Of a stretch of DNA of 64,000 nt, positions 1 to 7,507 are shown piece after piece. The position numbers and the translations under genes are program-made. The notes beneath the pieces were generated by a model. The model saw only the letters and a program-made list of their open reading frames with translations. It did no database searches and was not told the origin of the DNA. Source of the DNA: Neobacillus sp. FSL H8-0543 (GTDB taxonomy: Bacteria; Bacillota; Bacilli; Bacillales; Cytobacillaceae); the NCBI RefSeq assembly GCF_038592905.1, contig NZ_CP151943.1, positions 592,001-656,000 on the forward strand, read 5' to 3'. The number at the start of each line of letters is the position of its first letter. The stretch's first letter is position 1.

Positions 1-16
1 TCTAGTTAAAAAAATA

Positions 17-42
17 AAAAGTAGCTTATAAGTTAAAGCTAC
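17..42 (-). terminator. intrinsic terminator of the small gene at 84-353
   Basis: On the minus strand a GTAGCTT/AAGCTAC stem is followed by a T-rich tract toward position 8. It lies about 40 nt past the stop of the small coiled-coil gene. Confidence 0.7.
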
Positions 43-83
43 TCAATTCAAGTAAAGTGATACTATTCTCATTTTAGCGGTAA

Positions 84-353
84 CTAAAAACCCATTTCAA
101 GTTTCAAGGCTCGTTTAACTTGACTATGATTCGTCTCAGCTTTATCCACAGCTAGATTTAATTCCTCTATTTCCTTTTCCATCATCGATAGTCTTTGTCC
201 TGATGCGGAGATTTTTTTTAACTCTTCGTTATTCAAGCACATACGAAGGTCTGAGAACGATGATTCCAGCACCAGCTCTAACTCTTCTAATTGGTCATAT
301 ATTTCAGTTAACATTGTCACCAGCTTTTCTTTCTCATGCGTTGGTCTAGTCAT
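84..353 (-). CDS. small predicted coiled-coil protein of unknown function
   Basis: An 89-residue acidic protein that is almost entirely heptad-like (leucine- and glutamate-rich, for example EIYDQLEELELVLESS and MMEKEIEELNLAVDKAE), so it is probably an alpha-helical coiled coil. There is no signal peptide or membrane segment. The ATG is preceded by a strong GAGGAGG at good spacing, and an intrinsic terminator follows, so the frame is very likely a real single-gene unit. It lies where B. subtilis carries small ypp genes downstream of yppC, but I do not recognise it as any one of them. Function unknown. Confidence 0.75.
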   Translation of the reverse strand: MTRPTHEKEKLVTMLTEIYDQLEELELVLESSFSDLRMCLNNEELKKISASGQRLSMMEKEIEELNLAVDKAETNHSQVKRALKLEMGF

Positions 354-462
354 ATATAAAACCTCCTCGGTTTAATCTTATAGGTTAAATTCTATTTCTT
401 TTTAAGTCTTCCTTCCACCTTGACAAAACTAGAAGCTATTCGTCAAAGAAAGTGTCAATCTG

Positions 463-492
463 GCATTTATCATTTTTCTATTCGACATAATC
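463..492 (+). promoter_or_regulatory. candidate sigma-G promoter of sspM
   Basis: GCATT at 463-467 and CATAATC at 486-492 are separated by 18 nt, close to the forespore sigma-G pattern (GHATR, 18 nt, CATWMTA). The sspM start lies about 55 nt downstream. The match is by eye. Confidence 0.4.
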
Positions 493-547
493 CTAAACTC
501 GTATGAAAAATTCAAAATCGTACAAGCTAAAATTGGAGGTGTTGATC

Positions 548-667
548 ATGTCAAAAAAGAACCAGCAAAATAAGAAACAAAACAGTGTCCCTGGCAGTTC
601 CGAAGCAGAAAAAAGAGTTGGCTATGGAGATAAAAAACTTGATGGCCCAGATCGTCCATCAACATAA
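548..667 (+). CDS. sspM: small acid-soluble spore protein, SspM-like (39 aa)
   Basis: A 39-residue, very hydrophilic Lys/Gln/Asn-rich protein beginning MSKKNQQNKKQ and ending DKKLDGPDRPST. The C-terminus closely resembles the DKKLGGPNRPST end of B. subtilis SspM as I remember it, and sspM is a neighbour of yppC there. Minor SASPs are made in the forespore and packaged in the spore core. The ATG has a TTGGAGGTG ribosome site 5-6 nt upstream. A candidate sigma-G promoter precedes it and an intrinsic terminator follows, so it is a monocistronic gene. It is too short for routine ORF cut-offs; a longer frame over the same bases is a shadow. Confidence 0.7.
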   Translation: MSKKNQQNKKQNSVPGSSEAEKRVGYGDKKLDGPDRPST

Positions 668-681
668 AAAGTGTTGCAAAC

Positions 682-708
682 AAAAAGCAAGGATTCCCTT
701 GCTTTTTT
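682..708. terminator. bidirectional terminator between sspM and yppC
   Basis: AAAAAGCAAGG/CCTTGCTTTTTT hairpin with a GATT-type loop. It has A and T runs on both sides, so it can stop both convergent transcripts, and it touches the yppC stop codon. Confidence 0.85.
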
Positions 709-1681
709 ACATTCTCTTTAGATTCAACGCTCTTTGCATTGTAAGCATCAATTCAAGTTGGTTTGATTTTTCATAATACCAATCTGTTAGATGGATTGGG
801 TGCCGATGTTTAACAGACATGTGCATCCAGAAGGGGTTAATAAACCGGTGTTTACTCCAATCTTCGTATTTATGCTGATGATGCTCCATGATTGGGAAGG
901 TTGCCCGTAATAGAGGCGTCTTGCGGTTTGTCCTGGTTTTAAAATATTGTTCGTAGTCATTTCGAGACCCAGTATGAGGAGTTTTTTCTGCAAACTCAAG
1001 AAAATAAGGAAAAAGTCGAGGATGTGTTAGAATGCGAACCAGTCTTTTTCCGAGATTTATTCTTTTTGAAAGTGACCTAAAGCCATTTACACTTGCACCA
1101 TATACCTCACCGCCACAAGTAGGAAAAAGAACAGAACTGAAATGAAGCCAATCCTGAAAATTAAATAGTAACGAATGAAACACCTTCTTTTTATACGCGG
1201 GATGCAGAATAACAGGTGCATGAATTACATTTTGTTCATTAATAATCAGTGCAGTGGTTAGTCGCTCCCTATTACTTTCTCTCCAATATTTATACCACTC
1301 ACTTTGGATAAACATGGACACATTAAAATATGGTAGCAAATGAAACATTGGGCGCTGTATTTTCGTCGAATATTGATAAAGCAATAATTGAGGGTATACA
1401 TCGTGAAATATCAGCCAATTAGCCCGCTCAAATGTAAGAAATAGTTGTTTTCTTGTTTGGGGTTCTAAAATTTGCTGGAATATTGTTCCTTCGAGGTCAC
1501 ACATATTCCATCCTCCATTCCGTGAGACCATGCTTGCAAGGAAGGACCAAATAATATCCGGATTCTGTTTAAAAAATGAGAAATAGGCATCCGTTCGTGA
1601 AATATTATCGAGATTTTTCTTGTCAGTTTGACTTCTAATTTGACTGACGATCTCAATCTCCTGTATTGTAAGATGATTCAT
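707..1681 (-). CDS. yppC: YppC family protein (DUF2515)
   Basis: A roughly 324-residue protein matching the YppC/DUF2515 family, which sits beside recU in Bacillus. It is rich in aromatic residues (Trp, Tyr, Phe, His), has no clear signal peptide and no catalytic motif I can name. Its molecular function is unknown. Two ATGs lie near the 5' end; I prefer the second (MNHLTIQEIE), because the AGGAAG ribosome site abuts the first and is 6 nt from the second. It is divergent from recU and convergent with sspM. Identification rests on family resemblance and synteny. Confidence 0.8.
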   Translation of the reverse strand: MNHLTIQEIEIVSQIRSQTDKKNLDNISRTDAYFSFFKQNPDIIWSFLASMVSRNGGWNMCDLEGTIFQQILEPQTRKQLFLTFERANWLIFHDVYPQLLLYQYSTKIQRPMFHLLPYFNVSMFIQSEWYKYWRESNRERLTTALIINEQNVIHAPVILHPAYKKKVFHSLLFNFQDWLHFSSVLFPTCGGEVYGASVNGFRSLSKRINLGKRLVRILTHPRLFPYFLEFAEKTPHTGSRNDYEQYFKTRTNRKTPLLRATFPIMEHHQHKYEDWSKHRFINPFWMHMSVKHRHPIHLTDWYYEKSNQLELMLTMQRALNLKRM

Positions 1682-1876
1682 ATTCATCTTCCTATCGATT
1701 AAATGAGTAGTTTTTTAGAATTTTAAAGCCTGATATTTATGTGAAAAAGGAATCATGTTATTTTCTTACCGTTAATGTACATTGTATTTATTAGAGTGTG
1801 TTTACCGTTTAAATTTATACACGCGTAATTGACAAAGATTTGATATGATAGGTTTAGCTTGTGAGGTGTGCTTATC

Positions 1877-2488
1877 ATGAATTTTAATTATCCAAATGGA
1901 AAAAGGTATATTCCTAAAGATACCGATTCTCATACTAGGGGGAAGAATCAAAAAAACAATTCCTATAGTAATAGAGGTATGACACTTGAAGAAGATTTAA
2001 ATGAAACAAATGAATACTATCGGGAGAGAAAAATTGCAGTTATCCATAAAAAGCCGACACCTGTTCAAATTGTCCAGGTAGATTATCCAAAGAGAAGTGC
2101 AGCAGTAATTAAAGAGGCCTATTTCAAGCAGGCCTCAACTACCGACTATAACGGAATTTACAAAGGAAGATATATCGACTTTGAGGCAAAGGAAACACAG
2201 AACCCCACCTCTTTTCCTTTGAAAAATTTTCATCATCACCAAATTATTCACATGGAAGAAGTAGTAAATCAAGAAGGAATTTGTTTTGTGATCCTTCGTT
2301 TTTCAAAGTATGAACAGGTATATTTTCTGGAAGCCAGCCATTTGTTAGCCTTTTGGGACCGAATGATTAGTGGCGGGAGAAAATCAATAACCAAGGAAGA
2401 AATCGAGCAGAAAGGGACTTTAATCCCACTTGGATTTCATCCTCGAATTGACTATATTAAGATAGTAGATACTTTATATAGGTTTTAG
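1877..2488 (+). CDS. recU: Holliday junction resolvase RecU
   Basis: RecU cleaves four-way DNA junctions during recombination and chromosome segregation, and modulates RecA. The roughly 203-residue protein has the hallmark [14 protein letters not shown] segment near residue 35, the [26 protein letters not shown] block and the nuclease core DFEAKET with acidic metal ligands. The ATG at 1877 has GAGGTG 8 nt upstream; an in-frame GTG 9 nt earlier overlaps that ribosome site and is unlikely. It is followed after 39 nt by ponA on the same strand, the conserved recU-ponA operon. Confidence 0.95.
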   Translation: MNFNYPNGKRYIPKDTDSHTRGKNQKNNSYSNRGMTLEEDLNETNEYYRERKIAVIHKKPTPVQIVQVDYPKRSAAVIKEAYFKQASTTDYNGIYKGRYIDFEAKETQNPTSFPLKNFHHHQIIHMEEVVNQEGICFVILRFSKYEQVYFLEASHLLAFWDRMISGGRKSITKEEIEQKGTLIPLGFHPRIDYIKIVDTLYRF

Positions 2489-2527
2489 CAAATGATATCT
2501 TGTGTTGTTAGAAAGGAAGGAATTATC

Positions 2528-5065
2528 ATGGCAGATCAATTTCAATCAAGAGAGGAGCGCCGAAAAAAACTTCAAGCCAAGGGTAAACAAAAAGCTAAGA
2601 AGAAACCTGCGAGCATTATAAAGAAGATTCTTCTCATTCTTGTTGCACTTGGAATTATTGGGGTTTTAACAGGTATCGGAACTTTTGCCTTTTTAGTAAA
2701 GGATGCTCCTGAACTTGACCCGAAATTATTAAAGGACCCTATCTCATCCAAGCTTTTAGATAAAAATGGTGAGTTAATAACCGAAGTTGGCGCCGCCAAT
2801 CGCGAATATGTAAATTATAAGGATATACCAAAACTTGTAGAAAACGCCATTCTTGCAGTAGAAGATGTTCGTTTTTATAAACACCATGGTTTAGACCCCA
2901 TCCGTTTGGCTGGAGCCGTAATCGCAAACTTCAGGGAGGGGTTTGGTTCTGAAGGAGCCAGTACAATAACGCAACAGGTTGTAAAAAACTCCTTTTTAAC
3001 TCCAGAAAAAACGATAAAACGGAAAGTTGAGGAGGCTTGGCTTTCCTATCAGCTAGAGCAAGAATATACAAAGCATCAAATCTTTGAAATGTATGTTAAC
3101 AAAGTTTATGTCTCGGAGAATAGTCATGGGATTGCTACTGCAGCAAAGATCTATTATGGCAAAGAATTAAAAGATCTAACACTGCCAGAGGCTGCACAGC
3201 TAGCAGGAATGCCACAGAGTCCAAATAATTATAATCCTTTTGACTTTCCAGAAAAGGCAGAAAAAAGACGTAATATCGTCTTAATGTTGATGGAGCAACA
3301 TGGCTTTATTTCAAAGGAAGATAAAGAAGCAGCACAGAGTGTGCCCGTTACAGCAACCTTACTTAAGGAGGATGAGCGGAAACGAGATGGAACCCCTTTT
3401 GAATCCTTTGTTGATGCCGTAATTGATGAGGTTCAAGAACAAGGTGAGCTTGATATCTTTTCAGACGGTTTAACCATTTACACCACACTTGATCCTAATG
3501 CTCAAACACAGGTTAATAAGGTTCTTGATACAGATGAATTCATTAACTATCCTGATGAAGAATTCCAGGCTGGGGTTGTTCTTCTTGATACAAAAACTGG
3601 CGAGATCCGTGCAATTGGCGGAGGTAGAAATCAAGAGGTTAAACGTGGTTTTAATTATGCCATAGATACAAAACGCCAGCCTGGTTCAACGATTAAACCA
3701 GTGCTCGATTATGGTCCCGCCATTGAATATCTTCAATGGGGAACCTATCAAACCATTTCGGATAAACCAATTACTTATTCAACCGGCGAAAAACCTGGTA
3801 ACTATGACAATAAATTCATGGGTCCAATGTCGATGCGAACAGCCCTCGCATTATCAAGAAACACAACAGCAATACAGGCTTTACAGGCTGTTGGCTTAGA
3901 TAAGGCTAAAGAATTTGCAGTAAATCTAGGTATCCCATTAAAGGAAATTTATGAATCCTATGCAATTGGCGGTTTCAGAGAAGGTGTGTCCCCTCTTGAA
4001 ATGGCTGGCGCATATAGTGCATTTGGAAATAAAGGTTTTTATACTAAACCACATTCTGTTAGTAAAATTAAGCTGAGGGACGGTACTATAATCGATACTG
4101 CACCAGAACCAAAGATTGTTATGAAGGATTATACAGCATTCATGGTTACAGATATGTTAAAGAGCGTTATGGTACCACCTGGTACAGGCAGAAGAGCCAG
4201 CATCCCTGGCGTTCCGCTTGCTGGCAAAACAGGTACAACGAACTACAGTGCAGCTGATCGAGAAAAATGGGATATTAAGAGCAGCAGTTCCGCACCTGAT
4301 GTATGGTTTGCAGGGTATTCAACGAATTATACTGCAGCCGTCTGGACTGGTTATAAAGACCTTTCAACACCTGTTGTAGCAAATGATCAAAATATCGCTC
4401 AATATATTTTTAAAAGTATTATGGAACATGTGTCTAAGGATATTGAAAATCCTGACTTTACCGTCCCTGATAGTGTGGAAAGAGTGCGAATTGAAAAAGG
4501 CTCAATGCCACCGGTATTGGCTGGTGAATTCACACCAAAAAGTGAAGTTATAACTGAATATGCCGTTAAAGGGCATGCACCTAAAACAGTATCAGCTAAG
4601 TATGACAAGCTAGACACACCAACTGATTTAAAAGCAACATATGACCCAGCAACAAATGAAATTACACTCTCATGGAATTACAAAAATGCTAATAACTTGG
4701 ATGTTGAATTTGTCATCACAAACAATGATGGATCGGAAACCAAGACTTTTACAACTACTGAGACAAATTTAAAAATCCCTGCGAATCCTGGGGCATCACT
4801 TACACTAACCCTTCTTGCAAAGGTTGGAGAAAAAACGAGTGACTCCATCAAAACATCTCTTCAAGTTCCTAATCCTGCTAAAGAGGAAGAAGGGCAAGGG
4901 GCAGAGGAAGAGAAGCCAAATGAAGGAGACGAAGAGGAAGAAGAAAACGAAGATGGTACCGGCGGCGAATTCCCACCAGGTACATTACCCGGAACCCCAG
5001 GTAATGTACCTGGGAATAACGGTAATGGCAACGGCGGTACTAATTCTGGATCACGTAATAATTAG
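2528..5065 (+). CDS. ponA: class A penicillin-binding protein 1 (PonA)
   Basis: A bifunctional membrane-anchored enzyme that polymerises and cross-links peptidoglycan. In order it has a basic cytoplasmic tail, one membrane helix (about residues 30-57), a GT51 glycosyltransferase domain (AVEDVRFYKHHG, GASTITQQVVKN) and a transpeptidase domain with SxxK (PGSTIKP, Ser about 387), SRN and KTGTT (Lys about 567). A fibronectin-III-like segment follows, then a long Glu-rich tail ending in Gly/Asn/Pro repeats. At about 845 residues it is somewhat shorter than B. subtilis PonA in the disordered tail. The chosen ATG has AAGGAAGG at good spacing; the longer frame starting at 2492 lacks a site. Second gene of the recU operon. 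Confidence 0.95.
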   Translation: MADQFQSREERRKKLQAKGKQKAKKKPASIIKKILLILVALGIIGVLTGIGTFAFLVKDAPELDPKLLKDPISSKLLDKNGELITEVGAANREYVNYKDIPKLVENAILAVEDVRFYKHHGLDPIRLAGAVIANFREGFGSEGASTITQQVVKNSFLTPEKTIKRKVEEAWLSYQLEQEYTKHQIFEMYVNKVYVSENSHGIATAAKIYYGKELKDLTLPEAAQLAGMPQSPNNYNPFDFPEKAEKRRNIVLMLMEQHGFISKEDKEAAQSVPVTATLLKEDERKRDGTPFESFVDAVIDEVQEQGELDIFSDGLTIYTTLDPNAQTQVNKVLDTDEFINYPDEEFQAGVVLLDTKTGEIRAIGGGRNQEVKRGFNYAIDTKRQPGSTIKPVLDYGPAIEYLQWGTYQTISDKPITYSTGEKPGNYDNKFMGPMSMRTALALSRNTTAIQALQAVGLDKAKEFAVNLGIPLKEIYESYAIGGFREGVSPLEMAGAYSAFGNKGFYTKPHSVSKIKLRDGTIIDTAPEPKIVMKDYTAFMVTDMLKSVMVPPGTGRRASIPGVPLAGKTGTTNYSAADREKWDIKSSSSAPDVWFAGYSTNYTAAVWTGYKDLSTPVVANDQNIAQYIFKSIMEHVSKDIENPDFTVPDSVERVRIEKGSMPPVLAGEFTPKSEVITEYAVKGHAPKTVSAKYDKLDTPTDLKATYDPATNEITLSWNYKNANNLDVEFVITNNDGSETKTFTTTETNLKIPANPGASLTLTLLAKVGEKTSDSIKTSLQVPNPAKEEEGQGAEEEKPNEGDEEEEENEDGTGGEFPPGTLPGTPGNVPGNNGNGNGGTNSGSRNN

Positions 5066-5090
5066 TTGTAAGTTTCGATCATATAAAAAA

Positions 5091-5117
5091 AGCGTTCAGC
5101 CCTTTGGCTTGAACGCT
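5091..5117. terminator. bidirectional terminator, ponA / ypoC
   Basis: AGCGTTCAGCC pairs with GGCTTGAACGCT (one bulged base), flanked by A6 and T7 runs. It sits between convergent genes and overlaps the last codons of ypoC. Confidence 0.85.
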
Positions 5118-5512
5118 TTTTTTATTACTTTTTTCTTTGCATAAAGTTTTTCATGCTCAACCATTAATTCACAAAGCTGGCGATAGGAATGGAATAAATT
5201 AGGTCTGGAAATAATAAAACCTAATCGCTCATCTATATTAACTGGTTTAATGTCTAATAGAATTAGTGGAGTAGTTTCCAATGCAGACATTTGCCTATCG
5301 TTTGACCAAAACAAGAACTGCAGGAATAAAGCTATCCCCTTCTTCATTCCTCGAATAGTAGTTTTTTGATCACGGTTTCGATATAGGCTTTCAAGTTCCG
5401 GCTTTACCTTCTCCCACTCTTCTAATAGATGCGAGATGGACTCATCTTGACTTTCCATGGGTGTTAGCCACTCTAATTCATTAAGGAAGGGTATTGTTAT
5501 AGGTTTACCCAT
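5096..5512 (-). CDS. ypoC: YpoC family protein
   Basis: A 138-residue soluble protein corresponding by position and general character to YpoC, the gene downstream of nth in Bacillus. No enzymatic motif is visible and the function is not established. Its ATG overlaps the 3' end of nth by 8 nt, so translation is probably coupled. The last residues (KKAFKPKG) are encoded by the arm of the shared terminator hairpin, so the hairpin constrains the C-terminus. Confidence 0.75.
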   Translation of the reverse strand: MGKPITIPFLNELEWLTPMESQDESISHLLEEWEKVKPELESLYRNRDQKTTIRGMKKGIALFLQFLFWSNDRQMSALETTPLILLDIKPVNIDERLGFIISRPNLFHSYRQLCELMVEHEKLYAKKKVIKKAFKPKG

Positions 5513-6167
5513 TTACATCCGCCTTTCCTTTCATTCGCTTCTTTCCCTCTCTGCACAGCTCTAAAAGCGGGCAGCTAGGGCACTCGGGCTTTTGGGCCTT
5601 GCAATGATATCTGCCAAAGAAAATTAACCGGTGGTGTGTTACTGACCACTCCTCTTCTGGAACCTTCTTCATTAATGTTTTTTCTACTTCCAACACTGAA
5701 TCCTTCCATCTGCAGATTGCCAGACGTTTACTTACCCTTTCAACATGGGTATCAACAGCAATCGCAGGAATATTAAATGCAACAGAGACCACTACATTTG
5801 CAGTTTTTCTTCCTACTCCTGGTAATTTGGTCAGTTCGTCTCGATCACTTGGAATTTCTCCATTATATTCTGACAAAACCATTCGGCAAAGACTTTGAAT
5901 ATTTTTAGCCTTATTTCTAAAAAGTCCAATCGAACGAATATCATTTTGTAGTTCCTCGAGTGATACACTTAAATAATCTTCTGGCGTTTTATATTTTTCA
6001 AATAACTTTTTAGTTACTTTATTAACAAGCACATCTGTACACTGTGCTGATAAGGCCACAGCAATTACCAGCTCAAAGGGGTTTGAGTGATTCAGTTCAC
6101 AGTGTGCATTAGGGAACATGTCGCCCATTTGATCTAGACAATAACGAATTTGTTTATTATTTAACAA
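5505..6167 (-). CDS. nth: endonuclease III (Nth), DNA glycosylase/AP lyase
   Basis: Removes oxidised pyrimidines and nicks abasic sites in base-excision repair. The helix-hairpin-helix ELTKLPGVGRKTANVVVSVAF with its catalytic Lys, the catalytic Asp in AVDTHVERVSKRL, and the C-terminal 4Fe-4S loop (CKAQKPECPSCPLLELC, Cys-X6-Cys-X2-Cys-X5-Cys) are all intact. I use a TTG start (MLNNKQIRYCL), because AGGTG lies 6 nt upstream and the N-terminus then matches B. subtilis Nth; the in-frame GTG 9 nt earlier lies inside that ribosome site. It overlaps ypoC and lies downstream of dnaD, the conserved dnaD-nth-ypoC order. Confidence 0.95.
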   Translation of the reverse strand: MLNNKQIRYCLDQMGDMFPNAHCELNHSNPFELVIAVALSAQCTDVLVNKVTKKLFEKYKTPEDYLSVSLEELQNDIRSIGLFRNKAKNIQSLCRMVLSEYNGEIPSDRDELTKLPGVGRKTANVVVSVAFNIPAIAVDTHVERVSKRLAICRWKDSVLEVEKTLMKKVPEEEWSVTHHRLIFFGRYHCKAQKPECPSCPLLELCREGKKRMKGKADVNG

Positions 6168-6202
6168 AAATCTCACCTACTTTGCTTTATATAAAAGGCA
6201 CT

Positions 6203-6437
6203 GTTAAAATTGCCCGTTGATTGCAGCTCCAGGCACTTCGCTTTCCGCGGGCGTGCCGGTGAGCCTCCTCGGCGCTTAAGCGCCTGCGGGGTCTCCCCAG
6301 CCCCGTACTCCCGCAGGATATTGAATATGCTCCCTCGAATATGCACCGCACGAAGGAAATGCGATAGCATTTTCGAGGAGTCCTTCGTGCCTTCCGCTTC
6401 AATCAACTCAGTATGCAAAATCAACTTTCGCCTTTAA
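6203..6437. repeat. GC-rich palindromic intergenic repeat, copy A, with an inserted hairpin
   Basis: One of four related elements in this window. The core runs from GTTGATT at 6216 to AATCAAC at 6407, with shared blocks CTCCAGGCACTTCGCTTTCC, GAGCCTCCTCGGCGC and GGGGTCTCCCC. Weaker outer ends read GTTAAA and TTTAA. Compared with copy B, about 70 nt (roughly 6319-6389) replace an 8-nt segment. That insert holds its own stem, GCACGAAGGA (6348-6357) with TCCTTCGTGC (6381-6390). Short frames across it are by-products. This explains the nth-dnaD gap. Confidence 0.85.
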
Positions 6438-6455
6438 TCCCACCAAATAAAACAA

Positions 6456-6477
6456 ACGAGAGAAAGGTTCCTCCCGT
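6456..6477 (-). terminator. terminator downstream of dnaD
   Basis: On the minus strand ACGGGAG pairs with CTCTCGT (G-T pairs allowed), followed by a TTGTTTTATT tract. It lies just past the dnaD stop and separates it from repeat A and nth. Confidence 0.6.
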
Positions 6478-6486
6478 TTTTTACTT

Positions 6487-7191
6487 CTATTGTTCCAACC
6501 AGTTGTAGAATGGGACTGAGGCTGTGGATGGTTGTGTTCCTTCTTGCACCGGGCGGCTTTGTGTTTGTTTTTGACGAAATTTCCGCCCTTGATTTTTCGC
6601 CTGCTCAATGGTTTTAATCCCGTTTTTCTTCCATTCAAAGAGAATGCGGTCAATATAGCGGAAATTCATCTTCCCGGACATAACAGCTTCCCGTAATGCC
6701 GCTTTTATGATCACTGGATCATGATGATCATCGTCCATCCACATAGCAAGAGATTCACATTCAAAAGGAGATAGTGGTCTGCCAAATTCCTTTTCAAAGC
6801 ATGTGTATAGGTCTGTCTCTTCCGCCTTTTTACTTACCTCTTTTGTACTTTGATTATTTAGCAGGAACTGCTCAACAAGTCTTTCCCATAAAGGTCTTAC
6901 TGTATATTTTTCAAAACGAATCCCATCAGTAGAGTACTCATCAATAATCTCAATAAAGCCTCTTTGGATTAGTTTTCTTAGCATCTCATTGCATTCCGAC
7001 ACAGAAATAGTCATACGTGATGAAAGTTCTTCCGGGGTAGGAAATTCGTGTCCTTTTTCTAGAAAGGAAATAATATTTAATAAAAGAACAAGTTCAAATT
7101 CGTTTAAGTTCATATTCCGATACTCGGAAAAAAGCGTTGCTGGAACTGTAATATTACCTTCTTGAAGCCATGTTACTATATTGTTTTTCAT
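6487..7191 (-). CDS. dnaD: DNA replication initiation protein DnaD
   Basis: DnaD is a primosomal protein that acts with DnaA, DnaB and DnaI to load the replicative helicase. The 234-residue sequence has the N-terminal winged-helix region (LNEFELVLLLNIISFLEKGHEFPTPEEL) and the C-terminal DnaB/DnaD domain with YxxxIRDRI-like RYIDRILFEWKKNGIKT, ending VPFYNWLEQ as in B. subtilis. The ATG has AGGAGGTG upstream. It is flanked by palindromic repeats on both sides, and asnS, normally its upstream neighbour in B. subtilis, is missing. Confidence 0.95.
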   Translation of the reverse strand: MKNNIVTWLQEGNITVPATLFSEYRNMNLNEFELVLLLNIISFLEKGHEFPTPEELSSRMTISVSECNEMLRKLIQRGFIEIIDEYSTDGIRFEKYTVRPLWERLVEQFLLNNQSTKEVSKKAEETDLYTCFEKEFGRPLSPFECESLAMWMDDDHHDPVIIKAALREAVMSGKMNFRYIDRILFEWKKNGIKTIEQAKNQGRKFRQKQTQSRPVQEGTQPSTASVPFYNWLEQ

Positions 7192-7268
7192 TCTTATGAC
7201 ACCTCCTGATTAGTATAACATGAACATACCTCTCGAGTAAGAGAATAAGGATGCCATTTAATAGAAAG

Positions 7269-7296
7269 CAAAAAGTCTGCAAAGGCAGACTTTTTT
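7269..7296 (-). terminator. terminator of the ypmA-ypmB-aspB unit
   Basis: AAAAGTCTGC/GCAGACTTTT perfect stem with an AAAG loop and T run, located after aspB (and repeat B) on the minus strand and before dnaD. Confidence 0.8.
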
Positions 7297-7309
7297 GAAA
7301 ACATTCTTA

Positions 7310-7480
7310 TTTAAACTAGGCTGTTGATTTCTGCTCCAGGTGTTTCGCTTTCCGTGGGCGTGCCGGGGAGCCTCCTCGGCGCCTAAGCGCCTGTGGGGTC
7401 TCCCCGGCCACGTACTCCCGCAGGAGTCTCGCACCTTCCGCTCCAATCAACAGAGTTACAAAATCAAAATCAACCTTTAT
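7310..7480. repeat. GC-rich palindromic intergenic repeat, copy B
   Basis: The core at 7321-7453 is bounded by the inverted ends CTGTTGATT and AATCAACAG. It shares the blocks TTCGCTTTCCGTGGGCG, GAGCCTCCTCGGCGC and CTCCCGCAGGAGTC with copies A and D. Flanking TTAAACTAG is shared with copy C. Nothing else was recognised in the dnaD-aspB gap except the terminator. Confidence 0.85.
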
Positions 7481-7507
7481 CAGAGCCTTTTATAATAAGT
7501 AATTTTG

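Noticed and set aside
585..776. 63-residue plus-strand frame overlapping sspM
   Set aside because: Out of frame with the spore protein gene, lacks a ribosome site, and runs through the terminator.
1826..1860. TTGACA near 1829 as a recU promoter
   Set aside because: The nearest -10-like TATGAT is only about 9 nt away, too close for a sigma-A promoter.
4815..5144. 109-residue frame at the end of ponA
   Set aside because: Produced by the repetitive Glu/Lys-rich tail codons of ponA in another frame; crosses the terminator.
6187..6437. Arg-rich short frames across repeat A and similar frames in copies B and D
   Set aside because: They arise from the GC-rich palindromic element and shift with each insertion or deletion; no ribosome sites.
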